From: Phaeovulum vinaykumarii
GTDB taxonomy: Bacteria; Pseudomonadota; Alphaproteobacteria; Rhodobacterales; Rhodobacteraceae
Direction: 5' to 3'
Assembly (NCBI RefSeq): GCF_900156695.1
Contig: NZ_FTOM01000002.1
Location: 186,001-250,000, forward strand
Length of the DNA: 64,000 nt
Below, piece by piece: positions 37,954-48,323 of the stretch (the stretch's first letter is position 1; each line of letters starts with the position of its first letter). The notes under the pieces were generated by a model that saw nothing but the letters and a program-made list of their open reading frames with translations, was not told the origin of the DNA and made no database searches. Both the position numbers and the translations under genes were made by a program.

Positions 37954-38127
37954 GCCATCCCTCGCGTGCTGTGCGTCCCTGTCTCGGCTGCGACCTTATG
38001 CGCGCGCCCGCGTCCCGCGCAAGGGCGAAGGCCCGGCCCGCCGGAAACGCGGTGCATTTTCATTTTAGGACTTTGGCAAGACTTGCGGCGCAGTCTCGGC
38101 GCGGGTGAATGAAAACAGGTGGGTGAG

Positions 38128-38949
38128 ATGTCGTTTGCGTCTCAGGGCCGGGGGGCCCTTGACTACGTTCCGTGCCGCTATGGCAAATCGAAACTGTTGT
38201 TCCGGGGACCGAAGCGCAAGCTGGACAGCCCCTTCTGCGCCGCGATCGGCGGTACCGAGACCTATGGCAAGTTCGTGGCCGAACCCTGGCCCGTGCTGCT
38301 GGAACGGCGCCTGGGGATGCCGGTGGTCAACTTCGGCTATGTGAATGCCGGGGTCGATGTCTTCGTGGGCGATGCCGAGCTGAGCGACGTGATCCGCCCC
38401 GCGGCGGTGTCGGTCATCCAGCTGATGGGCGCGCATAACATGTCCAACCGCTTCTATGCGGTCCATCCGCGCCGCAACGACCGGTTCTTGCGCGCCTCCT
38501 CGCTGATGCGCAACCTGTTCCGCGACGTGGATTTCTCGGAATTCAACTTCACGCGGCACATGCTGATGTCGCTGCGCGAGCGGGCGCCCGACCGTTTCGA
38601 GGTGCTGGTCGAAGAATTGCGCACCAGTTGGGTTGCGCGGATGAAGCTGCTGCTCTCGCGGCTCGAGGGCGAGGCCGTCCTGATGTGGCTGGGCGAGTAT
38701 CGCGCGCAGCCGGCCGCCGATCCGCTGGGCCCTGATCCGCTGTTCATTGATCCCGACATGGTCGCGCAGATCCGCCCCTTCGCCTCGGAGCTGGTGCGGG
38801 TCGATCCCTCGAAGACGGCCTGCGAGGCGGGCACGGCGGGGATGCAATTCGCCCCGCTCGAGGCGCCGGCGGCGGCCGGGATGCCCGGCCCGGCGGTGCA
38901 TCAGGAGATGGCCGAGGCGCTGGAACCGGTGTTGCGCCGCTTCCTCTAG
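38128..38949 (+). CDS. DUF6473 family protein
   Basis: About 273 residues, unknown function. It begins MSFASQGRGALDYVPCRYGKSKLLFRGP, a conserved opening in this Rhodobacteraceae family, and contains VVNFGYVNAGVDVF and VIQLMGAHNMSNRFY, a pattern resembling SGNH-hydrolase-like or sulfotransferase-adjacent folds, but no certain catalytic residues. AGGTGG lies 5 bases before the ATG at 38128. Soluble, no signal peptide. It is inserted between hbd and etfA, opposite in strand to both. Confidence 0.8.
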   Translation: MSFASQGRGALDYVPCRYGKSKLLFRGPKRKLDSPFCAAIGGTETYGKFVAEPWPVLLERRLGMPVVNFGYVNAGVDVFVGDAELSDVIRPAAVSVIQLMGAHNMSNRFYAVHPRRNDRFLRASSLMRNLFRDVDFSEFNFTRHMLMSLRERAPDRFEVLVEELRTSWVARMKLLLSRLEGEAVLMWLGEYRAQPAADPLGPDPLFIDPDMVAQIRPFASELVRVDPSKTACEAGTAGMQFAPLEAPAAAGMPGPAVHQEMAEALEPVLRRFL

Positions 38950-38966
38950 GGCGAGCCCCTGGAACG

Positions 38967-38994
38967 AAAACGCCGCCCCTCGCGGGGCGGCGTT
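38967..38994. terminator. Terminator between DUF6473 gene and etfA
   Basis: AACGCCGCCCC-like left arm pairs with GGGGCGGCGTT around TCGC. On the minus strand the stem is followed by TTTT, so it most likely ends the etfBA transcript, and it may also act on the plus strand. Confidence 0.75.
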
Positions 38995-39018
38995 CGCATG
39001 CTCCGGGCCGAAGGGCGC

Positions 39019-39945
39019 TCAGAGCTTCTCGGTCAGCTCGGGCACGGCGTCGAAGAGATCGGCCACCAGGCCGTAATCGGCCACCTGGAAGATCGGGGCT
39101 TCCTCGTCCTTGTTGATGGCGACGATGACCTTCGAATCTTTCATCCCCGCAAGGTGCTGGATCGCCCCCGAGATGCCCACGGCGACATAGAGTTCGGGCG
39201 CCACGACCTTGCCGGTCTGACCCACCTGCCAGTCGTTGGGCGCAAAGCCCGAGTCGACGGCGGCGCGGCTGGCGCCCACGGCGGCGCCCAGCTTGTCGGC
39301 CAGTTTCTCGATCACGGCGAAGTTCTCTTCCGAGCCCACGCCGCGGCCGCCCGACACGACCGCCTTGGCCGAGGTCAGCTCGGGGCGGTCGCTTTCGGCC
39401 ACCTTGTCCTCGACCCATTGGCTCAGCGCCGGATCGGCGGGCACCGCCACGGCTTCCGCGGGCGCCGAACCGCCGGCACCGGCGGCGTCGAAGCTGGCGG
39501 TGCGGATGGTGGCGACCTTCACCGGATCGGCGGACTTCACCGTCTGCATGGCGTTGCCGGCGTAGATCGGGCGCTCGAAGGTGTCGGCGTCGATCACGGC
39601 GGTGACGTCCGACAGGATCATCACGTCGAGAAGCGCGGCCACACGCGGCAGCACGTTCTTGGCCGAGGCGGTCGAGGGCGCCACGATATGGCCATGCCCC
39701 GGCGCCAGCGACACGATCAGCGCGGCCAGCGGTTCGGCCAGCCCATGCGCCAGCGCGGCATCATCGGCCACCAGAACCTTGGACACGCCGTCAAGCGCAC
39801 CGGCCGCCGCGGCGGCATCGGCCACGTTCTGGCCCGCGACCAGCACCTCGACCGGGCCCAGCGATTTCACCGCATTCAGCGCCTTGGCGGTCGCGTCCAG
39901 CGCCAGTTGGCTGCCATGCATTTCGGCAATCAGGAGAACGGCCAT
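39019..39945 (-). CDS. etfA: Electron transfer flavoprotein alpha subunit
   Basis: A 308-residue FAD-binding subunit. The C-terminal ETF-alpha signature ([29 protein letters not shown]) and [14 protein letters not shown] are present. With EtfB it moves electrons from acyl-CoA and related dehydrogenases to ETF-ubiquinone oxidoreductase. The ATG shares one base with the etfB stop (TGATG). Confidence 0.96.
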   Translation of the reverse strand: MAVLLIAEMHGSQLALDATAKALNAVKSLGPVEVLVAGQNVADAAAAAGALDGVSKVLVADDAALAHGLAEPLAALIVSLAPGHGHIVAPSTASAKNVLPRVAALLDVMILSDVTAVIDADTFERPIYAGNAMQTVKSADPVKVATIRTASFDAAGAGGSAPAEAVAVPADPALSQWVEDKVAESDRPELTSAKAVVSGGRGVGSEENFAVIEKLADKLGAAVGASRAAVDSGFAPNDWQVGQTGKVVAPELYVAVGISGAIQHLAGMKDSKVIVAINKDEEAPIFQVADYGLVADLFDAVPELTEKL

Positions 39946-40703
39946 CAGATCACCCCCGCGTCCTTGAGTTTGCCCACCAGCTCGTCGACCGAGCCGACCT
40001 TGATCCCCGCCGCGCGGCCCGCCGGTTCGGCGGTCTTGACGGGGGTCAGGCGCGGCGTGACATCGACGCCGTAATCGGCGGCGGTCTTCTCGTCGAGCGG
40101 TTTCTTCTTCGCCTTCATGATGTTGGGCAGCGAGGCATAGCGCGGCTCGTTCAGGCGCAGGTCGGCGGTCACGATCGCCGGCAGCTTCACGCTGATCGTT
40201 TGCAGGCCGCCGTCCACCTCGCGGGTGACGCGCGCGGCGCCGTCGGCGATGTCGAGGGCCGAGGCGAAGGCCGCCTGGCTCCAGCCCAGAAGCGCCGAGA
40301 GCATCTGCCCGGTGGCGTTCATGTCGTTGTCGATCGCCTGCTTGCCGGCGATGACCAGGCCGGGCTGTTCCTCGGCCACGACCTTGGCCAGGATCTTGGC
40401 CACGGCCAGCGGCTCGATGTCTTGATGGATGTCATCGGCGGCCACGACCAGGATGGCACGGTCGGCGCCCATCGCCAGCGCGGTGCGCAGCGTCTCGGCG
40501 GCCTGTTTCACGCCGATCGAGACCACGACGATCTCATCGGCCGCGCCCTTTTCCTTCAGACGGATCGCCTCTTCCACGGCGATCTCGTCAAAGGGGTTCA
40601 TCGACATCTTCACGTTGGCAAGATCGACGCCCGTGCCATCCGCTTTCACACGGACCTTCACGTTGTAGTCGATCACGCGCTTGACAGGCACGAGGACCTT
40701 CAT
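39945..40703 (-). CDS. etfB: Electron transfer flavoprotein beta subunit
   Basis: A 252-residue partner of EtfA, with [47 protein letters not shown] at the start (ETF-beta) and the AMP-binding segment [19 protein letters not shown]. First gene of the etfBA operon; AAAGGGAG lies ahead of the ATG. The 174 bases upstream contain no gene and presumably the promoter. Confidence 0.96.
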   Translation of the reverse strand: MKVLVPVKRVIDYNVKVRVKADGTGVDLANVKMSMNPFDEIAVEEAIRLKEKGAADEIVVVSIGVKQAAETLRTALAMGADRAILVVAADDIHQDIEPLAVAKILAKVVAEEQPGLVIAGKQAIDNDMNATGQMLSALLGWSQAAFASALDIADGAARVTREVDGGLQTISVKLPAIVTADLRLNEPRYASLPNIMKAKKKPLDEKTAADYGVDVTPRLTPVKTAEPAGRAAGIKVGSVDELVGKLKDAGVI

Positions 40704-40877
40704 CGGCGGTGTCTCCCTTTCGACATTTCGTGGCCCCCGGATCGGCGGCCGGCAATCGGTTCGGCAGGTTTGTTACCCAATCGCCCCCGCCAAGGACAGA
40801 AAAAAATCGACGCGTCGCAGCATGGGAACGTCACGTCGGTCCGTTCTCCGTGCCGATCGGCGGTGCGCGCGGGCGGC

Positions 40878-41705
40878 TCAGCCCTTGGCGGCCAGCCAGT
40901 CCAGCGCCGGGGTGGGCAGCACGCGCCGCGCCAGTGCCATCAGTTTCGTGGGGGTGGTGATGGCGTACCGCGCGCGCGGGCGCGGGCTTTCGACGGCATG
41001 GATCAGCGCCCTGGTCACCGCCGCGGGCGGCAATTGCCAGCGATCCGGCGCGCCGGGCTCGTAGAGCCTGCGCAGGAGCGACGCGCGGTATTGCCCGACG
41101 CGCGGGCTGTTTTCCCAGTCGATCCATTTCTCGAAATGCGGGATCGAGTTCTGCCGGATGCGGGTGGCAATGGGGCCGGGTTCGAGCAGGATCACCTTGA
41201 TCGGGGTGTCGGCCATCTCGAGGCGCAGCACGTCGGTCAGCCCCTCGAGCGCGAATTTGGTGGCGACATAGGGGCCGCGCCAGCGGATGCCCACCAGCCC
41301 CAGCACCGACGAGCAATTGACGATTCGCCCGAAGCCCTGCGCGCGCATCAGCGGGATGACCCGCCGCGTCAGGTCGTGCAGGCCGATCAGGTTGACCTCG
41401 AAGATCTCGCGCAGGGCACCGGGGGGCACGTCCTCGACCGCGCCGGGACAGGCGAAGGCAGCGTTGTTGTAAAGCGCGTCGATGCGCCCGCCGGTGCGGT
41501 CGATCAGCGTCTCGACCCCGGCGGCGATGCTCTCGGGGCTGGCCATGTCCAGAACGAAGCTCTCCAGCCCCGCCTCGGTCAGCCGCGCCACGTCCTCGGG
41601 CTTGCGGCAGGTGGCCAGCACCCGCCAGCCGCGCGCCTTCAGCCCATGTGCGGCGTCGTGGCCGATGCCCGACGAACATCCGGTGATCAGGATCGTGCGT
41701 GTCAT
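40878..41705 (-). CDS. Short-chain dehydrogenase/reductase
   Basis: A 275-residue classical SDR. Cofactor motif TGCSSGIG (residues 8-15), NNAAF in place of NNAG, catalytic Ser in NCSSVLG and YVATK carrying Tyr and Lys. The C-terminal part resembles the retinol-dehydrogenase-like group acting on lipophilic substrates, but the substrate is unknown. It is divergent from parC with 49 bases between starts. Confidence 0.88.
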   Translation of the reverse strand: MTRTILITGCSSGIGHDAAHGLKARGWRVLATCRKPEDVARLTEAGLESFVLDMASPESIAAGVETLIDRTGGRIDALYNNAAFACPGAVEDVPPGALREIFEVNLIGLHDLTRRVIPLMRAQGFGRIVNCSSVLGLVGIRWRGPYVATKFALEGLTDVLRLEMADTPIKVILLEPGPIATRIRQNSIPHFEKWIDWENSPRVGQYRASLLRRLYEPGAPDRWQLPPAAVTRALIHAVESPRPRARYAITTPTKLMALARRVLPTPALDWLAAKG

Positions 41706-41754
41706 CGGCGCCTTCCGTCTGGACCTGTGCTGCGGCCCCGTTTACACCCAAGCC

Positions 41755-44016
41755 ATGAGCGACGCCACCGACGATCCCCAGCCCCATGATGAAGGTCTGA
41801 CCCTGTCCGAGCCCCTCTCGCGGGCCATCGGCGAACGGTATCTGACCTATGCGCTGTCCACGATCATGCACCGGGCGCTGCCCGATGCGCGCGACGGCCT
41901 GAAGCCCGTGCATCGCCGCATCCTGTTTGCCATGCGCGAACTGAAGCTGGCGCCCACGGGCGGGTTCCGCAAGTCGGCCAAGATCTCGGGCGACGTGATG
42001 GGGAATTATCACCCCCATGGCGATGCCGCGATCTATGACGCGATGGCGCGTCTCGCCCAGCCCTTTGCCATGCGCTATCCGCTGGTCGACGGGCAGGGAA
42101 ATTACGGCAACATCGACGGCGACGGCCCCGCCGCCAGCCGCTATACCGAGGCCCGGCTGACCCGCGCCGCCGAGATGCTGATGGAGGGGCTGGCCGAGAA
42201 CGCGGTCGACTTCCGCCCCAATTACGACGGCACGCTGGAAGAGCCCGTGGTTCTGCCCGCGGCCTTCCCCAACCTTCTGGCCAATGGCGCCAGCGGCATC
42301 GCGGTGGGGATGGCGACGAACGTGCCGCCGCACAACCTCGACGAGCTGATCGCCGGCTGTCAGGCGATGATCGACAATCCCGCGATCACCGACGACGAGC
42401 TGGTGCGCCACATCCCCGGTCCCGATTTCCCGACCGGCGGCGTGCTGGTCGAGCCGCCCGAGAACATCCTCGAGGCCTATCGCACCGGCCGCGGCGCCTT
42501 CCGGCTGCGCGCGCGCTGGCATCAGGAGGATCTGGGCCGTGGCACCTGGCAGATCGTGGTCACCGAGATCCCCTATCAGGTGCAGAAATCCAAGCTGATC
42601 GAGCGCCTGGCCGAGCTGATCCAGACCCGCAAGGTGCCCGCGCTGGCCGATGTCCGCGACGAGAGCGCCGAGGATGTGCGCATCATCCTCGAGCCGCGCG
42701 CCCGCACGGTCGAGCCCGAGATGCTGATGGGGATGCTGTTCCGGAATTCGGACCTCGAGATCCGCTTCAGCCTCAACATGAACGTGCTGATCGACGGCCG
42801 CGTGCCCAAGGTCTGCGCGCTTTCCGAGGTGCTGCGCGCCTTCCTCGATCACCGCCGCGAGGTGCTGGTGCGCCGCGCCCGCCACCGGGTCGAGAAGATC
42901 GACGCGCGTCTCGAGGTGCTGGCCGGTTACATCATCGCCTTCCTGAACCTGGATCGGGTGATCCAGATCATCCGCACCGAGGATGACCCCAAGGCGGTCA
43001 TGCTGGCCGAGGATTGGGGCGGCGGCGTCTTCCTGACCGAGCCGCAGGTCGAGGCGATCCTGAACATGCGCCTGCGCAGCCTGCGCAAGCTCGAGGAAAT
43101 GGAGCTGCGCCGCGAGCACGAGACCCTGACCGCCGAGCGCGCCGATCTGGTGGCGCTGCTCGAGGACGAGGGCCGGCAATGGGCGCGCATCTCCGCCGAG
43201 CTGGCCGAGGTGCGCCGCCTCTTCGGCAAGGAGGCGCCGGGCGGCGCGCGCCGGACCGGCTTTGCCGAGGCCGGCACCGTCGAGGAAGTGCCGATCGAGG
43301 CGATGATCGAGCGCGAGCCGATCACCGTCATCTGTTCGCGCATGGGCTGGGTCCGGGCGATGAAGGGGCACCAGCCGCTGGATGCCGAGGTCAAGTTCAA
43401 GGACGGCGACGGGCCGGGCTTTGCCATCCACGCCGAGACCACCGACCGCATCCTTCTGATCGGCTCGAACGGGCGGGTCTACACGCTTCTGGGGGCCAAC
43501 CTGCCCGGCGGCCGCGGCATGGGCGAGCCCGTGCGCCTGATGGTCGATCTGCCCAACGAGGCCGCGATCACCGGGCTGGTCGTCGTGCGGCCGGGGCAGA
43601 AGTTCCTGATGGCCTCCTCGGAGGGGGATGGGTTCATCGCCCCGGCCGAGGATCTGGTGGCGCAGACCAAGGCCGGCAAGCAGGTGCTGAACCTGCGCGG
43701 CGGGGCCCGGACCGCGGTCTGCCGTCCGGTTGCGGGCGATCACGTCGCCGTGGTCGGCGAGAATCGCAAGATGCTGGTCTTTGCGCTCGAGGAACTGCCC
43801 GAAATGGCGCGCGGCAAGGGGGTTCGGCTCCAGAAATACAAGGACGGCGGGCTGTCGGATGCGCAGACCTTCACCCTGGCCGAGGGGCTGAGCTGGAAAG
43901 ACCCCGCCGGGCGCACCCGCACAGAACGCGACCTGACCGAATGGCTGGGCAAGCGGGCCGGAACCGGGCGCATGGCCCCGCGCGGGTTCCCGCGTGACAA
44001 CCGCTTTACATCCTGA
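41755..44016 (+). CDS. parC: DNA topoisomerase IV subunit A
   Basis: About 753 residues. Breakage-reunion domain with catalytic Tyr130 ([10 protein letters not shown]), then a C-terminal beta-pinwheel. The shorter CTD and lack of a full GyrA box (QRRGGKG-type) favour ParC over GyrA. It decatenates daughter chromosomes with ParE (not in window). In the quinolone-contact helix the sequence is [12 protein letters not shown]: Ala91 and Asp95 stand where E. coli ParC has Ser80 and Glu84. ATG at 41755 without an obvious ribosome-binding site. Confidence 0.94.
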   Translation: MSDATDDPQPHDEGLTLSEPLSRAIGERYLTYALSTIMHRALPDARDGLKPVHRRILFAMRELKLAPTGGFRKSAKISGDVMGNYHPHGDAAIYDAMARLAQPFAMRYPLVDGQGNYGNIDGDGPAASRYTEARLTRAAEMLMEGLAENAVDFRPNYDGTLEEPVVLPAAFPNLLANGASGIAVGMATNVPPHNLDELIAGCQAMIDNPAITDDELVRHIPGPDFPTGGVLVEPPENILEAYRTGRGAFRLRARWHQEDLGRGTWQIVVTEIPYQVQKSKLIERLAELIQTRKVPALADVRDESAEDVRIILEPRARTVEPEMLMGMLFRNSDLEIRFSLNMNVLIDGRVPKVCALSEVLRAFLDHRREVLVRRARHRVEKIDARLEVLAGYIIAFLNLDRVIQIIRTEDDPKAVMLAEDWGGGVFLTEPQVEAILNMRLRSLRKLEEMELRREHETLTAERADLVALLEDEGRQWARISAELAEVRRLFGKEAPGGARRTGFAEAGTVEEVPIEAMIEREPITVICSRMGWVRAMKGHQPLDAEVKFKDGDGPGFAIHAETTDRILLIGSNGRVYTLLGANLPGGRGMGEPVRLMVDLPNEAAITGLVVVRPGQKFLMASSEGDGFIAPAEDLVAQTKAGKQVLNLRGGARTAVCRPVAGDHVAVVGENRKMLVFALEELPEMARGKGVRLQKYKDGGLSDAQTFTLAEGLSWKDPAGRTRTERDLTEWLGKRAGTGRMAPRGFPRDNRFTS

Positions 44017-44036
44017 GCCTTGCGTGCCAAGCGGGC

Positions 44037-44065
44037 TTGATTTTTCCCGTGCGACCCAATAGGGA
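44037..44065 (+). promoter_or_regulatory. Putative tuf promoter
   Basis: TTGATT in the context GGGCTTGATTT, a 17-base spacer, then TAGGGA. The same -35 context is found before tRNA-Trp and related elements before secE and nusG. Confidence 0.5.
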
Positions 44066-44119
44066 ACGCGCGAAGTTGAATCGGGCCATCCGGCCCCCTA
44101 AACCAGAGGCGCCCGCGAC

Positions 44120-45295
44120 ATGGCAAAGGCAAAGTTTGAACGGACGAAACCGCACGTCAACATCGGCACGATCGGCCACGTTGACCACGGGAAGACGACG
44201 CTGACGGCTGCGATCACGAAATACTTCGGCGAGTTCAAGGCCTACGACCAGATCGACGGCGCGCCGGAAGAGAAGGCGCGCGGGATCACGATCTCGACGG
44301 CGCACGTTGAATACGAGACGGAGAGCCGTCACTACGCGCACGTGGACTGCCCCGGCCACGCCGACTACGTGAAGAACATGATCACGGGTGCGGCGCAGAT
44401 GGACGGCGCGATCCTGGTTGTGAACGCGGCCGACGGCCCGATGCCGCAGACGCGCGAACACATCCTGCTGGGCCGTCAGGTCGGCATTCCGTTCATGGTG
44501 GTTTACCTGAACAAGGTTGACCAGGTGGATGACGAGGAACTGCTGGAGCTGGTCGAGATGGAAGTGCGCGAGCTTCTGTCGTCCTACGACTACCCCGGCG
44601 ACGACATCCCGATCATCAAGGGGTCGGCTCTGGCCGCTCTGGAAGGCCGCGACGAGGAAATCGGCGAGAAGTCGATCCGCGCGCTGCTGGAAGCCTGCGA
44701 CAGCTACATCCCGACGCCGGAACGTGCGGTTGACCAGCCGTTCCTGATGCCGATCGAGGACGTGTTCTCGATCTCGGGCCGCGGCACGGTGGTGACCGGG
44801 CGTGTGGAACGCGGTGTGATCAACGTCGGCGACGAGATCGAGATCGTGGGGATCCGCGACACCAAGAAGACGGTGTGCACGGGCGTCGAGATGTTCCGCA
44901 AGCTGCTGGATCGCGGTGAGGCGGGCGACAACATCGGCGCGCTGCTGCGCGGCGTGGACCGTGACGGCGTGGAGCGCGGCCAGGTGCTGTGCAAGCCCGG
45001 CTCGGTGAAGCCGCACACCAAGTTCGAGGCCGAGGCCTACATCCTGACCAAGGAAGAAGGTGGCCGTCACACGCCGTTCTTCGCCAACTACCGCCCGCAG
45101 TTCTACTTCCGCACGACCGACGTGACGGGCACGGTGAAACTGCCGGAAGGCACGGAAATGGTGATGCCGGGTGACAACCTGAAGTTCGAGGTCGAACTGA
45201 TCGCCCCGATCGCCATGGAAGAGAAACTGCGCTTCGCCATCCGCGAAGGCGGCCGCACCGTCGGCGCCGGCGTCGTCTCGAAAATCATCGAGTAA
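44120..45295 (+). CDS. tuf: Elongation factor Tu
   Basis: A 391-residue GTPase delivering aminoacyl-tRNA to the ribosome: G1 GHVDHGKT, G2 RGITIS, G3 DCPGHADY, G4 NKVD, followed by domains 2 and 3 ending [16 protein letters not shown]. Codon use is visibly biased compared with neighbours (frequent GTT, CGT and ACG), as expected for a highly expressed gene. It stands alone with its own promoter and terminator, away from fusA; a second copy in the str operon is likely but outside the window. Confidence 0.98.
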   Translation: MAKAKFERTKPHVNIGTIGHVDHGKTTLTAAITKYFGEFKAYDQIDGAPEEKARGITISTAHVEYETESRHYAHVDCPGHADYVKNMITGAAQMDGAILVVNAADGPMPQTREHILLGRQVGIPFMVVYLNKVDQVDDEELLELVEMEVRELLSSYDYPGDDIPIIKGSALAALEGRDEEIGEKSIRALLEACDSYIPTPERAVDQPFLMPIEDVFSISGRGTVVTGRVERGVINVGDEIEIVGIRDTKKTVCTGVEMFRKLLDRGEAGDNIGALLRGVDRDGVERGQVLCKPGSVKPHTKFEAEAYILTKEEGGRHTPFFANYRPQFYFRTTDVTGTVKLPEGTEMVMPGDNLKFEVELIAPIAMEEKLRFAIREGGRTVGAGVVSKIIE

Positions 45296-45321
45296 TCGAC
45301 CCCATCGGGTTGAAACGGATC

Positions 45322-45347
45322 GGGCCGCCCTTCGGGGCGGCCCTTTT
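45322..45347 (+). terminator. Rho-independent terminator of tuf
   Basis: A perfect stem GGGCCGCCC-TTCG-GGGCGGCCC with a stable UUCG-type tetraloop followed by TTTT, 26 bases after the tuf stop. Confidence 0.92.
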
Positions 45348-45380
45348 CATGTCTGCGTGCCGCGGCGGGGGGATGAGGGA

Positions 45381-46418
45381 TCAGCCCTCGATCCGGATGC
45401 GGATGGCGCGGCGCTCGAGGATCTGGCCCGCGCGCAGAAGCTGCACGGTGCCGCTGTAGACGCCCGCAGGCCAGCCCTGCACGCCGCCGGGGTTGCGCTT
45501 GCCCGCGGCGCGAAAGAACCGGGCCTGGGCGCGGGGCAGGCTTTCGCGGTTGCGCACCAGCACCCCGGATGGCCCGGCCAGCTCCAGCGCGATCTCGTCG
45601 CCGGCGCGCGCCCCGAAGGCATGGGCCCAGAGCACCAGCACAGGCGCCTTGGCGGGCAGCGTGGTCGCGGCGGGCGGCCCGGCCTTGACGGTGTCGTAAT
45701 CGGGCATGAAGGGGGTGATCCCCACCGCGATCAGCCCGCCGGGGCGATAGGGCAGGGGCGGGTCCCACAGCCCGCTGGCCGCCGGATCGCAGGCCTCTGC
45801 TGCATCGGGGGCGAAGGGGTCCACGCGAGTCTCGCCGTGAAAGACGCTCAGGTGGACATGGGGAAATTCGCTGCGCCCCGACAGGCCGACCCGCCCCAGC
45901 ACCGCCCCGCGCGCGACCGTCGTGCCGGGGCGCACGGTGATCGAACCACGCGCCAGGTGGCAATATTGGGTGCGCCAGCCGTTGCCGTGGTCGATCATCA
46001 CGCCGTTGCCGCAGTCGCGCCCGCCAAGATCGGCGCCCGTCAGGAAGGCGCCGTCTTCCTCGCCGTCGCGGGTGCCGGTCACGCGGCCGGGAGCGGCTGC
46101 GCGCACATCCACCCCCGCGCGCATCGCCGCAAGCGAGGGCAGCGCGAAATCGGTGCCGCGGTGGCCGTCATAGCTGAGCGCGCCGCAGCCGTGATCGCGC
46201 ACGCCGGGGCCGGGGTCGCGGTCAAAGGCGTTCTGGATGAAGCAGGTCTGATCCAGCGTGCACTCCAGCGGCAGCGACAGCCGCGGCGCATCGCCGGGCG
46301 TCGTCTGCGCCAATGCCCCGGCCGCGCCCATCGCCCCGCTTGCCCCCAGCGCCAGCGCGAGGGTCAGTGCAAGGCGCCGAAGCTGCGGCGCGGCGGCAGG
46401 GCAAGGGGGCTGGGGCAT
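45381..46418 (-). CDS. Secreted M23 family (LytM-type) metallopeptidase
   Basis: About 345 residues. Signal peptide (residues 1-38, ending ALA), then a peptidoglycan-endopeptidase domain with the zinc motif HRGTDFALP (HxxxD) and HVHLSVFHG (HxH), plus a C-terminal extension of about 130 residues with no recognised domain. All zinc ligands seem intact, so it is probably active in the periplasm. Chosen ATG at 46418 gives the cleanest signal peptide; the frame continues upstream without support. Four Cys in the domain suggest disulfides. Confidence 0.88.
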   Translation of the reverse strand: MPQPPCPAAAPQLRRLALTLALALGASGAMGAAGALAQTTPGDAPRLSLPLECTLDQTCFIQNAFDRDPGPGVRDHGCGALSYDGHRGTDFALPSLAAMRAGVDVRAAAPGRVTGTRDGEEDGAFLTGADLGGRDCGNGVMIDHGNGWRTQYCHLARGSITVRPGTTVARGAVLGRVGLSGRSEFPHVHLSVFHGETRVDPFAPDAAEACDPAASGLWDPPLPYRPGGLIAVGITPFMPDYDTVKAGPPAATTLPAKAPVLVLWAHAFGARAGDEIALELAGPSGVLVRNRESLPRAQARFFRAAGKRNPGGVQGWPAGVYSGTVQLLRAGQILERRAIRIRIEG

Positions 46419-46504
46419 GGCGTCGTCCTGAAGCGCGGATGCCTGCGACGATAGGGGCGGGCAGGGGGCGCTGTCCATCCGCGCCGGCAGCAGCTGGCCC
46501 GACG

Positions 46505-47902
46505 TCAGGCGGCCGAGGCGCTGATGGTGACATGGTTGCGTCCGCCGGCCTTGGCCTCGAGCAGCGCCATGTCCGCGCGCACCAGCGCGGTCTCGAAATC
46601 CGGGGCGCCGGTCTCGCCGCCGCCCATTGCCAGGCCGATGGAGACGGTCACCGGGATCTGCTGGTCGGTGCCGGCGATCTCGACCGGGCGCGCATCGAGG
46701 GTGGTGCACAGCCGTTCGGCCACGCGATGCGCATCCTCGAGCACGGTCTCGGGCATGACGATCAGGAATTCCTCGCCGCCGATGCGGGCGACCAGATCGG
46801 TTTCGCGCATGTTGCGCGCGATCCGGCGGGCCACATCCACCAGAACGGCATCGCCCGCGGCATGGCCGTAGGTGTCATTGACCGACTTGAAGTGATCGAG
46901 GTCGAGCACCATCACCGCATAGGGCCGCCCGGTCTCGCCCGCGCGCTTGGCGATGCGCGCCAGATGCGGCAGCGCATAGCGGCGGTTATAGAGCCCGGTC
47001 AGCGGGTCGGTCACCGCAAGGCGCAGCCCGTCGGCCACCGAATCGCGCAGCTGGTCGGCGATCCGCTTGCGCTTGAGCTGCACCTCGATGCGCAGGGCGG
47101 TTTCCTCGGCGGCGCGGGGGGCGGTCAGGTCGCTGGGCACCAGATCCGACGCCCCGAGGTCGAGCGCCACCGCCGCGGTTTCGCGCATGGTCGCGTTGAC
47201 GCCGATGCAGACCGCGGCATGGCGCGTCGCCGCGCGCGAGCGCAGTTCGGACATCAGCCGCAGCCCCTCGCCGGGGCGGCCCAGATCGGCCGCGATCACG
47301 AAGGCGTCGGGGGCGGTGTGGCCGGTGGCCTCGGACAGGGCCTCGTCGCGGTTCATCACCACCAGTTCGGAATTGCGCAGGCAGGGGGTCAGCGCGCGTT
47401 TCCACGCCGCCGACACGTCGCGCGACGGCGCGATCAGCGCCACGCGGGCAGGCCGGACGAATTGGGTGCCATGTTCGGCAAAGCCCAGCTCGCGGCAGGT
47501 GCTCTCGCGCAGGCGCAATTCTTCGTCGCTTTCGCGCATCCGCATCAGGCTGCGCAGGCGGGCCAGCAGGACCAGTTCGTCCAGCGGCTTGGGCATGAAA
47601 TCTTCGGCGCCGGCCTTGAGCGCGGCGATCCGGGCCTCGGGCGTGGCGAAGGCGGTCACCACGATGATCGGGATCGAATAGGTCAGCGGGTCGGATTTCA
47701 ACTCCCGGCAGATGTCGATGCCGTTGCGGTCGGGAAGCTGGAGATCCAGAAGAATCAGGTCGGGCCGTTCCGCCCGCGCAAGGCGCAGGGCCTCGGCGCC
47801 GCTGGCGGCCTGAATCGTGACATAGCGCGCGCCCGAAAGCTTCACGCGCAAGACGACTCGGTTGGTCGCAACATCATCGACTATAAGGATTTTTCCTGCC
47901 AC
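46505..47902 (-). CDS. pleD: PleD-type response regulator diguanylate cyclase
   Basis: About 465 residues: receiver 1 (residues 4-120, phospho-Asp in LLDLQLPDRNG), a degenerate second receiver (about 150-270), and a GGDEF domain with the active-site GGEEF and the inhibitory RxxD (RETD) five residues before it. It makes c-di-GMP. I prefer the GTG at 47902 (protein MAGKILIVDDV) because GGAG lies 10 bases ahead, while the GTG three codons upstream abuts it. PleD controls motility-to-sessile change in related bacteria. Confidence 0.92.
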   Translation of the reverse strand: MAGKILIVDDVATNRVVLRVKLSGARYVTIQAASGAEALRLARAERPDLILLDLQLPDRNGIDICRELKSDPLTYSIPIIVVTAFATPEARIAALKAGAEDFMPKPLDELVLLARLRSLMRMRESDEELRLRESTCRELGFAEHGTQFVRPARVALIAPSRDVSAAWKRALTPCLRNSELVVMNRDEALSEATGHTAPDAFVIAADLGRPGEGLRLMSELRSRAATRHAAVCIGVNATMRETAAVALDLGASDLVPSDLTAPRAAEETALRIEVQLKRKRIADQLRDSVADGLRLAVTDPLTGLYNRRYALPHLARIAKRAGETGRPYAVMVLDLDHFKSVNDTYGHAAGDAVLVDVARRIARNMRETDLVARIGGEEFLIVMPETVLEDAHRVAERLCTTLDARPVEIAGTDQQIPVTVSIGLAMGGGETGAPDFETALVRADMALLEAKAGGRNHVTISASAA

Positions 47903-48006
47903 GACGGGCACGCTCCTTTACTGGCACTGCCAATGCGGTCATCATTTGTTTTAAAAGGTTAATAAAGCCTTTCCGGCGGAATACAGCAACAAAAGGTGGC
48001 AAGATT

Positions 48007-48291
48007 ATGCGCATCGGGCAAGATACCGCCGAGGACCTGGCGGCTTCGGCAACGATCTGGCTGGCGGGCGATCCCGAGATCGCCGGGGGCTTCCTGTCGG
48101 CGACGGGTCTTGCGCCCGAGGATCTGGCGCAGGTGGCGGGCGATCGCGGATTTCTGCTGGCGGTTCTGGATTACCTGCTGCAACGTGACGACTGGGTTCT
48201 GGCCTTCGCGCGCGATCAGGGGATAGACCCCGCGCTGCCGATGCTGGCGCGCCAGGTTCTGGCGGGCCGGGCGGGCATGAACTGGACCTGA
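48007..48291 (+). CDS. DUF3572 family protein
   Basis: A 94-residue, mostly helical soluble protein, beginning MRIGQDTAEDLAASATIWLAGDPE. It belongs to a short alphaproteobacterial family of unknown function regularly found divergent from pleD, as here (104 bases between starts). The upstream gap contains an AT-rich TTTTAAAAGGTTAATAAA stretch that may serve both promoters. Confidence 0.85.
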   Translation: MRIGQDTAEDLAASATIWLAGDPEIAGGFLSATGLAPEDLAQVAGDRGFLLAVLDYLLQRDDWVLAFARDQGIDPALPMLARQVLAGRAGMNWT

Positions 48292-48323
48292 GCCGGGATG
48301 CGGCCACGCAGGAGGAGGCAGCC

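Noticed and set aside
47930-47985. AT-rich TTTTAAAAGGTTAATAAA as a CtrA site between pleD and DUF3572
   Set aside because: TTAA boxes are 4 bases apart rather than 7, so it does not fit the CtrA consensus.
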